Assembly: GCA_017744915.1 (NCBI GenBank)
Contig: JAGIAH010000009.1
Coordinates: forward strand, 248,001 to 312,000
Length of the DNA: 64,000 nucleotides
From: Agrobacterium tumefaciens
GTDB taxonomy: Bacteria; Pseudomonadota; Alphaproteobacteria; Rhizobiales; Rhizobiaceae
Direction of reading: 5' to 3'
Below, in pieces: positions 30,624-39,696 of the stretch (the first letter of the stretch is position 1; every line of letters starts with the position of its first letter). Under the pieces are notes generated by a model that did not search any database, was not told where the DNA came from, and saw only the letters and a list, made by a program, of their open reading frames with translations. A program made the translations under genes and the position numbers.

Positions 30624-31803
30624 GGGCGAACCAGCGTTCGATAAAGGTCTCGTAAATGCGCGTCAGCGTCTCGAGATCGGCAACGGCCACGCGTTCGTCG
30701 ACCATATGCATGGTCTGCCCGACGAGACCGAATTCCACCACCGGGCAATAATCCTTGATGAAGCGCGCATCCGAGGTGCCGCCGGTGGTAGAAAGCTTCG
30801 GCTCCTTGCCGGTCACGGCTTCAACCGCGCCGGAGAGCGAAGAGATGAGCGCGTTGTTGCGGGTCAGGAATACATGGCTCGGGCGGTCCGCCCAGACGAG
30901 TTCATATTTCACCGGTGCCCGGTCCGGGCGAAGCTCACCTTCAGCCGCAGCGGCATCAAGGCGGCGGATGATTTCCGCCCGCAGGCTTTCTGCCGTCCAG
31001 GTGTCGTTGAAACGAATGTTGAAGGCCGCGGTCGCCCGCGCCGGAATGACATTGGTCGCGGCATTGCCGGTGTCGACGGTTGTCACTTCCAGATTGGATG
31101 GCTGGAAATCATCCGTGCCGTGATCGAATGCCGGATGCATCAGCGCATGGGTGAGCTGCAACAACCCGCGAACGGGGTTGTCGGCGAGATGCGGATAAGC
31201 GGCATGGCCCTGGACACCATGAACGGTGATGCGGCCCGAGAGCGAGCCCCGGCGGCCGATCTTGATCATGTCGCCCAGCTGGTCGGGATTGGTCGGCTCG
31301 CCTACGACACAGGCGTCCCACGTCTCTCCCTTTGCAGCAGCCCATTCCAGAAGCTTGGAGGTGCCGTTGATCGACGGGCCTTCCTCATCGCCGGTGATCA
31401 GGAAGGAGACGGAGCCCTGCGGTTTGCCATGTTTTTCGATATGGCGGGCAATGGCGGCCACGAAACAGGCAATCCCGCCCTTCATGTCCACCGCGCCGCG
31501 GCCATACATCTCGCCACCGGCGATGTCAGCCGCAAAGGGCGGATGGCTCCATGCGGCCTCGTCGCCCACGGGAACGACATCCGTATGGCCCGCAAACATC
31601 AGATGCGGACCTTCGGTGCCGAGCCGGGCATAGAGGTTTTCCACGTCAGGCGTTCCCGCCTCTGTCGCCATCACACGCTCTACCGCAAAGCCGAGCGGCG
31701 AAAGCAGGGTATCTAGCAGGGAAAGCGCGCCGCCTTCCGCAGGCGTCACCGAAGGGCAACGGATGAGGGCGGCGAGATTGGCAACGGGATCGGTCGTGGT
31801 CAT
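30607..31803 (-). CDS. dapE: Succinyl-diaminopimelate desuccinylase
   Basis: DapE hydrolyses N-succinyl-LL-diaminopimelate in the lysine/peptidoglycan pathway. This 398-residue M20-family dizinc enzyme shows [13 protein letters not shown] (first metal ligand His and catalytic Asp), [17 protein letters not shown] (bridging Asp), [14 protein letters not shown] (catalytic Glu pair) and the C-terminal TMHMVDERV with the last His. It lies 14 bp after dapD and overlaps the small membrane protein gene downstream. Confidence 0.96.
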   Translation of the reverse strand: MTTTDPVANLAALIRCPSVTPAEGGALSLLDTLLSPLGFAVERVMATEAGTPDVENLYARLGTEGPHLMFAGHTDVVPVGDEAAWSHPPFAADIAGGEMYGRGAVDMKGGIACFVAAIARHIEKHGKPQGSVSFLITGDEEGPSINGTSKLLEWAAAKGETWDACVVGEPTNPDQLGDMIKIGRRGSLSGRITVHGVQGHAAYPHLADNPVRGLLQLTHALMHPAFDHGTDDFQPSNLEVTTVDTGNAATNVIPARATAAFNIRFNDTWTAESLRAEIIRRLDAAAAEGELRPDRAPVKYELVWADRPSHVFLTRNNALISSLSGAVEAVTGKEPKLSTTGGTSDARFIKDYCPVVEFGLVGQTMHMVDERVAVADLETLTRIYETFIERWFAHADGK

Positions 31804-31817
31804 GGCAGTCGCTTTTA

Positions 31818-32672
31818 TCAGTCGCGCAGAAGCTCGTTGATGCCGGTCTTGGAGCGGGTCTTTTCATCGACGCGCTTGACGATCACGGCGCAATAGAGGC
31901 TCGGACCCGGTTCGCCGTTCGGGAAAGGCTTGCCCGGCATGGTGCCGGCAACGACGACGGAATAGGGCGGCACTTCGCCATAGGTGATCTCGCCGGTGGC
32001 GCGATCGACGATCTTGGTCGACTTGCCGATGAAGACGCCCATGCCGAGAACCGCACCTTCACGCACGATGCAGCCTTCCACGACTTCCGAACGGGCGCCG
32101 ATGAAGCAATTATCCTCGATGATGGTTGGGCCGGCCTGCAGCGGCTCCAGAACGCCGCCGATGCCAACGCCGCCGGAAAGGTGCACATTCTTGCCGATCT
32201 GCGCGCAGGAGCCGACGGTTGCCCAGGTATCAACCATCGTGCCTTCATCGACATAGGCGCCGAGATTGACGAAGGAGGGCATCAGCACGACGTTCTTGGC
32301 GACATAGGCGGAACGGCGCACAACGGCATTCGGCACGGCGCGGAAGCCGGCGGCGCGGAACTGGTTTTCACCCCAGTTCTCGAACTTCGACGGCACCTTG
32401 TCCCACCAGGTGGATTCGCCCGGTCCGCCGGTAACGATCTCCATATCGTTCAGGCGGAAGGACAGAAGCACGGCCTTTTTCAGCCACTGGTTCACCTTCC
32501 AGCTTCCGTCAGCCTGCTTTTCGGCCACGCGTGCCTTGCCGCTATCGAGAAGTTGAAGAGATGTGTCCACGGCGTCGCGAACCTCGCCCTTCGTCGATAC
32601 GTTCACACCGTCACGGTTGTCAAAGGCGGTTTCGATGATGGTTTCGAGGGAAGAGAGATCCGTAAGGCTCAT
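31818..32672 (-). CDS. dapD: 2,3,4,5-tetrahydropyridine-2,6-dicarboxylate N-succinyltransferase
   Basis: DapD succinylates tetrahydrodipicolinate, two steps before the DapE reaction. The 284-residue protein has a helical N-terminal domain and a left-handed beta-helix of hexapeptide repeats (about 110-250: [45 protein letters not shown]). The start is ATG 32672, which has AAGGAA just upstream on the minus strand; an upstream GTG at 32708 was rejected. It is the first gene of dapD-dapE-membrane protein. Confidence 0.96.
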   Translation of the reverse strand: MSLTDLSSLETIIETAFDNRDGVNVSTKGEVRDAVDTSLQLLDSGKARVAEKQADGSWKVNQWLKKAVLLSFRLNDMEIVTGGPGESTWWDKVPSKFENWGENQFRAAGFRAVPNAVVRRSAYVAKNVVLMPSFVNLGAYVDEGTMVDTWATVGSCAQIGKNVHLSGGVGIGGVLEPLQAGPTIIEDNCFIGARSEVVEGCIVREGAVLGMGVFIGKSTKIVDRATGEITYGEVPPYSVVVAGTMPGKPFPNGEPGPSLYCAVIVKRVDEKTRSKTGINELLRD

Positions 32673-32815
32673 GGAAAATTCCTTAAAGTCGCGTGTGGTC
32701 TTGGTCACGGAAGGTCCCGCGCCGCTGGAAGGCTTTGGCCATTTGATCTAAGGGAGTGTTGGAAAGGCGTCAATGTGATTTGGGTGATTTGGCGCGTCAG
32801 ACGAAAGGCATGGAA

Positions 32816-33676
32816 ATGACACGACTGAAAAACGGCAAGTTGCGGCGCAAGGACGGGGTATGGGACCCGTTGAAGCGCAGTGCTGTGGACAAGCAGCAGG
32901 CCGAGGTCGTGCCGAAAACGCCGCAGTCGGCTTCCCCGTCCTACCGGCTGGCCTATGTGGACATGGATTTCCTCTGCCGTGAGGAATTGCGCCCCGTCAG
33001 GCTGCAGCTCGAGCTTCTGAAGACGGAAATGGCGCTCACCGAACGCGGCATCAAATCCACCGTCGTCATGTTCGGCGGCGCCCGTATTCCCGAACCCGGC
33101 GGCGAGGCCTGGGCGGCGCGTAACGAAACGCAAAAGCGCAATCTGGAGCAATCCTCCGTCTATTATGACGAGGCGCGCAAGTTCGCCCGGCTTTGCACGG
33201 ATTATGCCGCTAAATCCGCCCACCTCGAATATGTCGTTGTTACCGGCGGCGGTCCCGGCGTCATGGAAGCGGGCAATCGCGGTGCGGCCGATGTCGGTGG
33301 CCCTTCGATCGGCCTCAACATCGTCCTGCCGCATGAGCAGGCGCCGAACGCCTATGTCACGCCGGAGCTGAGCTTCAACTTCCACTATTTCGCCATCCGC
33401 AAGATGCATTTCCTGATGCGGGCGAAGGCCGTTGTGATTTTCCCCGGCGGTTTCGGTACGCTGGACGAACTGTTCGAGGCGCTGACCCTGATCCAGACCA
33501 AGCGCATGGAACCCATTCCGCTCATCCTCTTCGGTGAGAAATTCTGGCGATCGGTCGTCAATTTCGAATTCCTTGCGGATTTCGGAACCATCGCGCCCGA
33601 GGACATGGATTTGTTGCATTTCGCCGAGACGGCGGATGACGCCTGGAAAATCATTTCCGACTACTACGAACACTGA
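32816..33676 (+). CDS. LOG-family protein (cytokinin riboside-monophosphate phosphoribohydrolase-like)
   Basis: A 286-residue Rossmann-fold protein of the LOG/lysine-decarboxylase-like family. VVMFGGARIPEP and VVTGGGPGVMEAGNRGAADVGG form the nucleotide site, and IFPGGFGTLDELFEALTLIQT is the diagnostic PGGxGTxxE motif with the catalytic Glu. It is longer than plant LOGs because of a basic N-terminal extension of about 75 residues. In this branch the natural substrate may be AMP or other nucleotide monophosphates; cytokinin release is possible but unproven. ATG 32816 has AAAGG 7 bp upstream. Confidence 0.85.
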   Translation: MTRLKNGKLRRKDGVWDPLKRSAVDKQQAEVVPKTPQSASPSYRLAYVDMDFLCREELRPVRLQLELLKTEMALTERGIKSTVVMFGGARIPEPGGEAWAARNETQKRNLEQSSVYYDEARKFARLCTDYAAKSAHLEYVVVTGGGPGVMEAGNRGAADVGGPSIGLNIVLPHEQAPNAYVTPELSFNFHYFAIRKMHFLMRAKAVVIFPGGFGTLDELFEALTLIQTKRMEPIPLILFGEKFWRSVVNFEFLADFGTIAPEDMDLLHFAETADDAWKIISDYYEH

Positions 33677-33843
33677 TTTCTTGCTTACGCGACGAAGTAA
33701 TTTTAGGGCTTAATTAGCAATCTTACTCTAATTTTGCCTCGTCGCGATGCAGCACACTGTCCCATTCTGGACGGGCCTCCATGACGGAGATTTTCATCCG
33801 TTGACGCCAGCCTTTTCGAGTTGGCGATTTGATCGAGGCCAAA

Positions 33844-36171
33844 ATGTTCAATTTCAAAGTGAAGTCGCTTGCGACGAAACTGATCCTTGTGACCGGTTGC
33901 GCCATCACCACGGTTCTCATCGCATCGAATTCCTTCCTTATTTCCCAGACCAGCGAGCGTGTTCATGCGCTGACCATGGAGCAGGCCAATACCGAGGCGC
34001 GCGCCATCGCCAACGTCATTGCCGCCGATGTCGGCGAACTCGGCAGTGCTGCGCGCTCCATGGCTGGCGTCATTGGCCGCGCCCATCAGGCAAAATCGAT
34101 GGACCGTCCCGGCATCGTCAATATCCTGAAGGCCAATGTCGAGCAGAATGCCTTCGCTTTCGGAAGCTGGTTCTGCGAGCAGCTTGGCCTCTTCGACGGA
34201 CAGAGCAAGGAGATCGCCGACCGGCTCGATCTCGGCACCAATAAAAACGGTGCTTTCGCTCCCTACTGGTCGAAGACCCAGAAGGGCGATATCCAGTTCT
34301 CGACCTTCGACAACGACTATGCGGCTGAATGGTATGCGCTGGCCTCCAAATCCGGCAAGGGCGCCATCACCCAGCCCTATCTCGCCCAGGGCACGGAAGT
34401 GCCCACCACCATGACCTCGCTTGCCTATCCCGTCATGTCGGACGGCAAGATGATCGGTGTGGCGGGTGTCGATATTTCGCTGGCCTCGCTGTCGCAGAAG
34501 CTGCAGGCGCTGCATCCTTTCGAGACCGGCCGCGTTACGCTCGTTTCCCAGGGCGGCCAGTGGCTGGTGCCGCCCACGCCTGAGCAGAACATGAAAGCCT
34601 ATGACGGAGATGGCGCAAGAACCGTTCAGGCGGCGATTACCTCCGGCAAGCAGGGCCTCATCGAAAATCTCGGCCTCGATACGGACGCACCCTATAACCG
34701 TCTCGTCTATCCCTTCGCCGTTCCGGGCCTCAATGCGACCTGGGTGGTGCTGGTGGATATTCCGCATCAGGCGCTGAATGCACCGGTTCAGGAGCAGACC
34801 TATCTGATGATCATCGGCGCGATCGTCATCCTCGCCGCCGTCATCGCCGCGCTTTATTTCGCTGTCCGGTATTTTGTCGGTAACCCGCTCGCCTCGCTGG
34901 TCTCCGACGTCCGCACGCTCAGCGATGGCCGCTACGACGTGCCGGTATCGGGCCAAGACCGTCGGGACGAAACCGGCGCCGTTGCAACGGCTCTCGAAGG
35001 TTTCCGCGCCAAGCTTGCCGGTATCCGCGAGATGGAAGCCGAAGCCGAAACCCAGCGGGGTCACGCGGAGACGGAGCGCCAGCGGTCTGAATTCGAGCGT
35101 AATGAAAACAGTCGCATGCAGCAGCACATCGTCGGCGTGCTTGGTGCCGGCCTTAACGCGCTCTCGCAGGGCAATCTGACCTACCGTATCGAGGACGAAT
35201 TCCCGGGCGAATATGCGAAGCTGCGCGCCGACTTCAACTCGGCGCTCGCCAGCCTCGAGGAAACGGTGTCCACCGTCAACGCAACCGTCGTCAGCATCGG
35301 CAATGGCACCGGCGAGATCACCCGTGCCGCCAGCGATCTCTCGCATCGCACGGAGCAGCAGGCTGCAAGCCTCGAAGAAACCGCCGCGGCCCTCAACGAG
35401 TTGACCGCTCAGGTCAATTCCAGCGCGGAAAACGCCGCAGAGGCGGCCGGCGCCGTCAGCCATGCCTGCGATGACGCCGGCAAGTCGGGCGAGGTCGTGC
35501 AGCAGGCCGTGAACTCCATGCAGGGCATTGCGCAGTCCTCGGCGGAAATCTCCCGTATCATCGGGGTGATCGACGAGATCGCCTTCCAGACCAATCTTCT
35601 GGCGCTGAACGCCGGCGTCGAAGCGGCCCGCGCGGGCGATGCGGGCAAGGGCTTTGCGGTCGTTGCACAGGAAGTGCGCGAACTCGCGCAACGGTCCGCC
35701 ACCGCTGCCAAGGAGATCAAGGGTCTGATCAACACGTCGGCCACGCAGGTGGGCGAGGGCGTCCAGCTGGTCGGCAAGGCCGGTGAGACGATGAAAAAGA
35801 TCGCCGATCAGGTTCTGCAGATCAACCAGCTCATCCGGCAGATATCGGCCTCGGCCAGCGAGCAGGCGGTCGGCCTGAAGGAAATCAATTCCGCCGTTAC
35901 CCAGATGGATCAGGTCACCCAGCAGAATGCGGCGATGGTGGAGGAAACGACGGCGGCCAGCGTGACGCTGAACAGCGAAGCCGAAACCCTGAAATCGCTC
36001 GTTGCCGGTTTCGCGGTCTCCGGCGGCCATTCCAGCCAGCAATTGCGCGCCACGGCGGCGGCAATGCGTGCGCCCGCGGTTCCGGCAAAGGCCCACGCTG
36101 CGGCTTCCCGCGCCCGCCCGAGAACCAGCGGTGCAAACGCGCTGGCGCAGGATGACTGGACGGAATTCTGA
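33844..36171 (+). CDS. Methyl-accepting chemotaxis protein with periplasmic double-Cache sensor
   Basis: A 775-residue chemoreceptor. TM1 is near residues 10-30; a large periplasmic dCache_1 domain follows (about 35-310; [18 protein letters not shown] and [20 protein letters not shown] are typical). TM2 comes next ([20 protein letters not shown]), then HAMP and a second HAMP-like stretch ([18 protein letters not shown]). The signalling domain has the hairpin tip [31 protein letters not shown]. The C-terminus is DDWTEF, resembling the CheR/CheB-tethering pentapeptide. The ligand is not predictable. No che genes are nearby. A bidirectional terminator follows. Confidence 0.93.
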   Translation: MFNFKVKSLATKLILVTGCAITTVLIASNSFLISQTSERVHALTMEQANTEARAIANVIAADVGELGSAARSMAGVIGRAHQAKSMDRPGIVNILKANVEQNAFAFGSWFCEQLGLFDGQSKEIADRLDLGTNKNGAFAPYWSKTQKGDIQFSTFDNDYAAEWYALASKSGKGAITQPYLAQGTEVPTTMTSLAYPVMSDGKMIGVAGVDISLASLSQKLQALHPFETGRVTLVSQGGQWLVPPTPEQNMKAYDGDGARTVQAAITSGKQGLIENLGLDTDAPYNRLVYPFAVPGLNATWVVLVDIPHQALNAPVQEQTYLMIIGAIVILAAVIAALYFAVRYFVGNPLASLVSDVRTLSDGRYDVPVSGQDRRDETGAVATALEGFRAKLAGIREMEAEAETQRGHAETERQRSEFERNENSRMQQHIVGVLGAGLNALSQGNLTYRIEDEFPGEYAKLRADFNSALASLEETVSTVNATVVSIGNGTGEITRAASDLSHRTEQQAASLEETAAALNELTAQVNSSAENAAEAAGAVSHACDDAGKSGEVVQQAVNSMQGIAQSSAEISRIIGVIDEIAFQTNLLALNAGVEAARAGDAGKGFAVVAQEVRELAQRSATAAKEIKGLINTSATQVGEGVQLVGKAGETMKKIADQVLQINQLIRQISASASEQAVGLKEINSAVTQMDQVTQQNAAMVEETTAASVTLNSEAETLKSLVAGFAVSGGHSSQQLRATAAAMRAPAVPAKAHAAASRARPRTSGANALAQDDWTEF

Positions 36172-36192
36172 TCCGCCATTCTCGCCGAAAAT

Positions 36193-36227
36193 AAAAAGGG
36201 CCGCTGGTTTTTCCAGCGGCCCTTTTT
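36193..36227. terminator. Bidirectional terminator between chemoreceptor and nucleoside hydrolase genes
   Basis: AAAAAGGGCCGCTGG (36193-36207) pairs with CCAGCGGCCCTTTTT (36213-36227). A-run on the left and T-run on the right let it work for both convergent genes. Confidence 0.92.
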
Positions 36228-36240
36228 GTTCCTGTCCGGA

Positions 36241-37185
36241 TCAGAGCCGGGCGAAACGTTCGGTCAGCAACTCAAAGAAACCGTCCGCATCCACGTTGCG
36301 CATGACGCGGGCATTGGCGGGGCGGTCCGTCACCCCCCACCAGTCCACCACTGTCATGCCCATGGTCAGCTCGGAATGGACCTCGATCTCGACATTGCAC
36401 TCACGACCCTGAAACAGTTCGGGTTTGAGGAGATAGGCAATGACGCTCGGATCATGCAGCGGGCCGCCATCCGAACCGTATTTCTCGATGTCGAAACGCT
36501 CGAAGAATTCCAGCATTTCCGCCATGGCGATGGCCGGGCGCGTGCCGATGTCACGAATGCGGCTGACGCGCGCCTTGGTGGTCAGCAGTTTGTGGGTGAC
36601 GTCAAGCGGCATCATGACAACAGGCATGCCGGAGCGGAAAACGATATCGGCGGCCTGCGGATCGACATAGATGTTGAATTCCGCCGCGGGGGTGATGTTG
36701 CCACCTTCGAAGAAGCCGCCGCCCATCATCACCAGTTCCTTGACGCGGTCGGCGATTTCCGGCGCCTTCAGGAGCGCCAGCGCCACATTGGTCAGCGCAC
36801 CGAGCGTGCAGAGCGTGACCGTGCCGGCGGGTTCCCGCATCAGGGTTTCGATGATGAAATCGACCGCGTGCTGCTTTTGCGCTTCCATGGTCGGCTCGTC
36901 GAGAACCGGGCCGTCAAGGCCGGTACTGCCGTGAACGTGTTCGGCGGTGACGGGCTTGCGCACCAGCGGCTTCTCCGCGCCCTCATAGACCGGAATATCG
37001 GTGCGGCCGCACAATTCGCAGATGATGCGGATGTTGCGGCTGGTCAGTTTCAGCGGAACGTTGCCGGCGACGGCGCATAGTCCGAGGATGTCGATTTCCT
37101 CCGGGCTTCCAAAAGCGAGCATGATTGCCGCCGCGTCGTCCTGGCCCGGATCGGTGTCGATGATGATTTTTCTGCGTTCTGCCAT
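36241..37185 (-). CDS. Inosine-uridine-preferring nucleoside hydrolase family protein
   Basis: A 314-residue calcium-dependent N-ribohydrolase that splits ribonucleosides to base and ribose. The N-terminal IIIDTDPGQDDAAAIMLAF is the signature metal-binding motif (DTDPGxDD). AEFNIYVDPQAADIVF and MVVDWWGVTD near the C-terminus complete the active site. I set the start at ATG 37185 (MAERRKIIIDTDPG); an upstream in-frame extension is unlikely. It could be a pyrimidine- or purine-type enzyme. It is monocistronic. Confidence 0.92.
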   Translation of the reverse strand: MAERRKIIIDTDPGQDDAAAIMLAFGSPEEIDILGLCAVAGNVPLKLTSRNIRIICELCGRTDIPVYEGAEKPLVRKPVTAEHVHGSTGLDGPVLDEPTMEAQKQHAVDFIIETLMREPAGTVTLCTLGALTNVALALLKAPEIADRVKELVMMGGGFFEGGNITPAAEFNIYVDPQAADIVFRSGMPVVMMPLDVTHKLLTTKARVSRIRDIGTRPAIAMAEMLEFFERFDIEKYGSDGGPLHDPSVIAYLLKPELFQGRECNVEIEVHSELTMGMTVVDWWGVTDRPANARVMRNVDADGFFELLTERFARL

Positions 37186-37317
37186 GTCTTGCCCGCCGTT
37201 GAGATGAGCGCTTTTTTCGAGCGGCGGGTGCTCACTTGTCAAGCCTCATTCCCAAGTGTTCTCCTTTGCCCATCGCTCAGCCTTGCGTATTCCGGTTGTG
37301 CTTCCCATATTGCCTTT

Positions 37318-37392
37318 GCCGGTGCGATTGACCGGCGAGGTTGCCGGAAGCGGGACCGCGAAACGTCGCTTGGTTGCAAGGACAAAAGAGAT
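37318..37392 (+). ncRNA. ROSE-like RNA thermometer in the small heat-shock gene leader (candidate)
   Basis: The leader contains GCCGGT/ACCGGC (37318-37336), a stable hairpin, and next to the start GTCGCTT (37365-37371) pairing with AAGGAC (37378-37383), leaving one G bulged. The U-C-G-C-U strand opposite AGGA with a bulged G is the hallmark of ROSE elements that hide the Shine-Dalgarno at low temperature in rhizobial heat-shock genes. The SD ends 10 nt before ATG 37393. The fold was drawn by eye. Confidence 0.55.
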
Positions 37393-37818
37393 ATGAGCCG
37401 CATGACGCCATTCACCCACCCGCTTTTGCTGGGTTTTGATGCCATGGAAAAAACGCTGGAGCGCATGGCGAAGGCCAATGACGGCTATCCTCCCTACAAT
37501 ATCGAGCGCCTGCCCGGCAGCGAAGATGTGCCGGAGCGGCTGCGCATCACCATCGCGGTTGCCGGTTTTTCGCAGGATGATCTGGATGTGACGACGGCCG
37601 ACAACCAGCTCGTCATCCGCGGCCGCCAGCAGGAACAGGAAAAGCGCGATTTTCTCTATCGGGGCATCGCGGCGCGGCAATTCCAGCGGGTCTTCGTGCT
37701 GGCTGATGGCATGCAGGTCAGGGAAGCGCGCCTGCGCAACGGCCTTCTTTCCATCGATCTGGTCCGGCCGGAAATTTCGAACGTGGTAAAGAAAATTAAT
37801 ATTTCCGTCTCAGAGTAG
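37393..37818 (+). CDS. Small heat-shock protein (Hsp20/alpha-crystallin family)
   Basis: A 141-residue ATP-independent chaperone. The short N-terminal arm (MSRMTPFTHPLLLGFDAMEKTLERM) is followed by PPYNIERLPGSEDVPERLRITIAVAGFSQDDLDVTTADNQLVIRG and the alpha-crystallin core. ADGMQVREARLRNGLLSIDLVRPE is the conserved AxxxxGxL region, in which A-x-L-x-NG-L-L-x-I is intact. It is the class seen as chromosomal HspC in Agrobacterium as far as I recall. A ROSE-like hairpin covers its ribosome binding site. The DUF1150 gene follows after 56 bp. Confidence 0.92.
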   Translation: MSRMTPFTHPLLLGFDAMEKTLERMAKANDGYPPYNIERLPGSEDVPERLRITIAVAGFSQDDLDVTTADNQLVIRGRQQEQEKRDFLYRGIAARQFQRVFVLADGMQVREARLRNGLLSIDLVRPEISNVVKKINISVSE

Positions 37819-37874
37819 AACGTGAACGCCGGAATCGGACATGAATCGCTCGGCGTGAAGAAGGAGGCTGAAAT

Positions 37875-38132
37875 ATGCTTTTAAAAGAAGCGCATGCGCG
37901 TCTCACACGGTCCCAGCTCGCCCATATCGGCGAAGGAGAAGTGGGATATATCCGCAAGATCCGTGCGGAAGACGTAAGCCGCTGTTTCCCGGAAGCGCCT
38001 GATCTCGATCCGCAGCTGGATCTGTGGGCACTGTTCGGTGCGGATGGAACGCCAATCCTCCTGACAGACAATCGGTCCAGCACCTTCTTCAAGGCGGCGG
38101 AAGACGATCTGAGAACCGTCAGCCTGCATTAG
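37875..38132 (+). CDS. DUF1150-family protein
   Basis: An 85-residue acidic protein (VGYIRKIRAEDVSRCFPEAPDLDPQLDLWALFGADGTPILLTDNRSSTFFKAAEDDL) that matches the alphaproteobacterial DUF1150 pattern; LWALFGADGTPILLTDNR is the recognisable core. It has a perfect AAGGAGG ribosome binding site and follows the Hsp20 gene, an association I recall in other alphaproteobacteria. The function is unknown; the linkage suggests a role in the heat-shock response. A bidirectional terminator follows directly. Confidence 0.8.
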   Translation: MLLKEAHARLTRSQLAHIGEGEVGYIRKIRAEDVSRCFPEAPDLDPQLDLWALFGADGTPILLTDNRSSTFFKAAEDDLRTVSLH

Positions 38133-38144
38133 AACATTCCAGAA

Positions 38145-38168
38145 AAAGCCCGCTTTTAAGCGGGCTTT
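38145..38168. terminator. Bidirectional terminator between DUF1150 and EF-hand genes
   Basis: AAAGCCCGCTT (38145-38155) and AAGCGGGCTTT (38158-38168) form a near-perfect palindrome with A- and T-runs at the outer ends, serving the two convergent genes. Confidence 0.88.
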
Positions 38169-38180
38169 ATGCTTGGAGGA

Positions 38181-38777
38181 TCAGAGGAACGGGCGGTCCG
38201 GCATGTCGTCGATGGAGATGACGCCGTCCTTGTTCCTGTCCAGCCGCTCGAACATCTTTTCGCCGGCGGCAGTGAATTCAGCCTTGCTGACCTGACCGTT
38301 CTCGTCGGTATCGGCCCAGCGGATCAGCGCAAAGCCCGCGCCCTTGCCGCCATGCTTGCCCCAGCCCTGATGGCCGAAACGACCGCCATGTTCACGTTCG
38401 GCCCGCTTGCCATCCGTGCCCTTGCCTTCATCCGCCTTGGCTTCCTCATGCTCGGGGCGCGGATGCGCGGCGCGGAAGGCTTCTATCTTCGCCTGGCGAT
38501 ATTCGCGCATTTCCTTCGGCGTGATCGAGCCGTCCTTGTCCTTGTCGATCTCGGTGAAGAGCGCGTCCTGGCGGGCGGTGAATTCCTCCTTGGAAATCTT
38601 GCCGTCCTTGTTGGTGTCGGCCACCTTCAGCAGATGAACAAAAGCCGCTTCCGGGCGCATCGGCATGCGATCCTTTTGGCCTTTGCCGGGCGCGGCAAAA
38701 CTGGCCGTTGCGGCCGTGCTGAGCACAAGGGCTGCGCCAAGAGCAGAGAGGGCGATTTTGCGTGTGGTCATCGTCAT
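38181..38777 (-). CDS. Secreted/periplasmic EF-hand calcium-binding protein
   Basis: A 198-residue protein with a Sec signal peptide (KIALSALGAALVLSTAATASFAA, cleavage after AFA-like site) and four EF-hand loops: DTNKDGKISKEEF, DKDKDGSITPKEM, DTDENGQVSKAEF and DRNKDGVISIDDM, arranged as two pairs. A charged Glu/Lys/His-rich linker (about 95-135) separates the pairs. All four loops have Asp at positions 1, 3 and 5 or close equivalents, so calcium binding is likely. The partner and role are unknown; it may buffer or sense calcium in the periplasm. Confidence 0.87.
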   Translation of the reverse strand: MTMTTRKIALSALGAALVLSTAATASFAAPGKGQKDRMPMRPEAAFVHLLKVADTNKDGKISKEEFTARQDALFTEIDKDKDGSITPKEMREYRQAKIEAFRAAHPRPEHEEAKADEGKGTDGKRAEREHGGRFGHQGWGKHGGKGAGFALIRWADTDENGQVSKAEFTAAGEKMFERLDRNKDGVISIDDMPDRPFL

Positions 38778-38877
38778 TACCTTTCTTTGGTGTCCCTGAA
38801 GAAAAGATAATAACGTCCAGCACGCCTCACCACTTAAACATCCGTAAGGTGCATGAAGCTTCGGTAATGTTTACGGC

Positions 38878-39591
38878 TCAGCGGTCGATGGTTTTGGTGA
38901 GGAAACCGGCCAAATCGTCGGTGATGTAGTCGATATGCTCATCCGTCACGGCCGGGATTTCCCAGCGTTCCATGATGACGCCCTCAAGGTTTGAAGGCAC
39001 GAGCAGCACGGTCTTCATGCCAAGCGCCTTGGGCGCCGCGAGATTGCGCGGCAGATCCTCAAACATGGCGGCTTTTTTCATATCGAGTTTGGCAAGCGCC
39101 GCGAATTTCTCATAGGTCGCGCTCGCCGGCTTCGGCAGGTAACCGGCGGCGACGATATCGAAAATATCCTCGAAATGATCGAGAATGCCGAGTGCGCCGG
39201 CGGCGGCCTGCGCATGTTTGACGCTGCCATTGGTCAGGATGAACTTGCGGCCCGGCAAAGCCCTGATCGCGTCGCCGAGCTCCGGATGGGGTTTCAGCGC
39301 CGAATAGTCGATGGCATGGGCCCGTTCCAGAAACTCGTCGGGGCTGATGCCGTAATGGATCATCAGGCCCTGAAGCGTGGTGCCGTGGTCGTGATAATAG
39401 CGCTTCTGCAATACGCGGGCCTCATCGGGGTCGAGCTTCAGAAGCTCCGCGACATAGGCCGTCATGTTACGGTCGATCTGGGAAAACAGATTGACGTGAT
39501 GCGGATAGAGCGTGTTGTCGAGATCGAAGACCCATTCGCTGACATGGGCGAAATCGGCGGCGTCGGGCAGGTTTTTCGGCTTTGTGTCCAT
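38878..39591 (-). CDS. HAD-family pyrimidine 5'-nucleotidase
   Basis: A 237-residue HAD hydrolase of the Sdt1/pyrimidine-nucleotidase branch. Motif I is FDLDNTLYP with the nucleophile Asp, motif II is ILTNGS, and motif III/IV is KPASATYEKF followed by MFEDLPRNLAAPKALGMKTVLL. The helical cap includes YYHDHGTTLQGLMIHYGI, typical of this branch. The start is ATG 39591; longer in-frame extension upstream overlaps the divergent permease promoter and is spurious. It dephosphorylates nucleoside monophosphates; precise substrate is inferred from family. Confidence 0.88.
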   Translation of the reverse strand: MDTKPKNLPDAADFAHVSEWVFDLDNTLYPHHVNLFSQIDRNMTAYVAELLKLDPDEARVLQKRYYHDHGTTLQGLMIHYGISPDEFLERAHAIDYSALKPHPELGDAIRALPGRKFILTNGSVKHAQAAAGALGILDHFEDIFDIVAAGYLPKPASATYEKFAALAKLDMKKAAMFEDLPRNLAAPKALGMKTVLLVPSNLEGVIMERWEIPAVTDEHIDYITDDLAGFLTKTIDR

Positions 39592-39696
39592 GGGCTGCTT
39601 TATGCCCGTTTCGAGCGGCGAAGAAAATCGAAAAGACGACGATTGAGCGGAAAATCGGGCTTGGCTGTGGCCTCCGGCGCATGATACCGCCAAACC

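Noticed and set aside
33703..36096. A 797-residue open frame antisense to the first chemoreceptor
   Set aside because: The composition is typical of a shadow frame, with no recognisable domain, and the opposite strand encodes an intact chemoreceptor.
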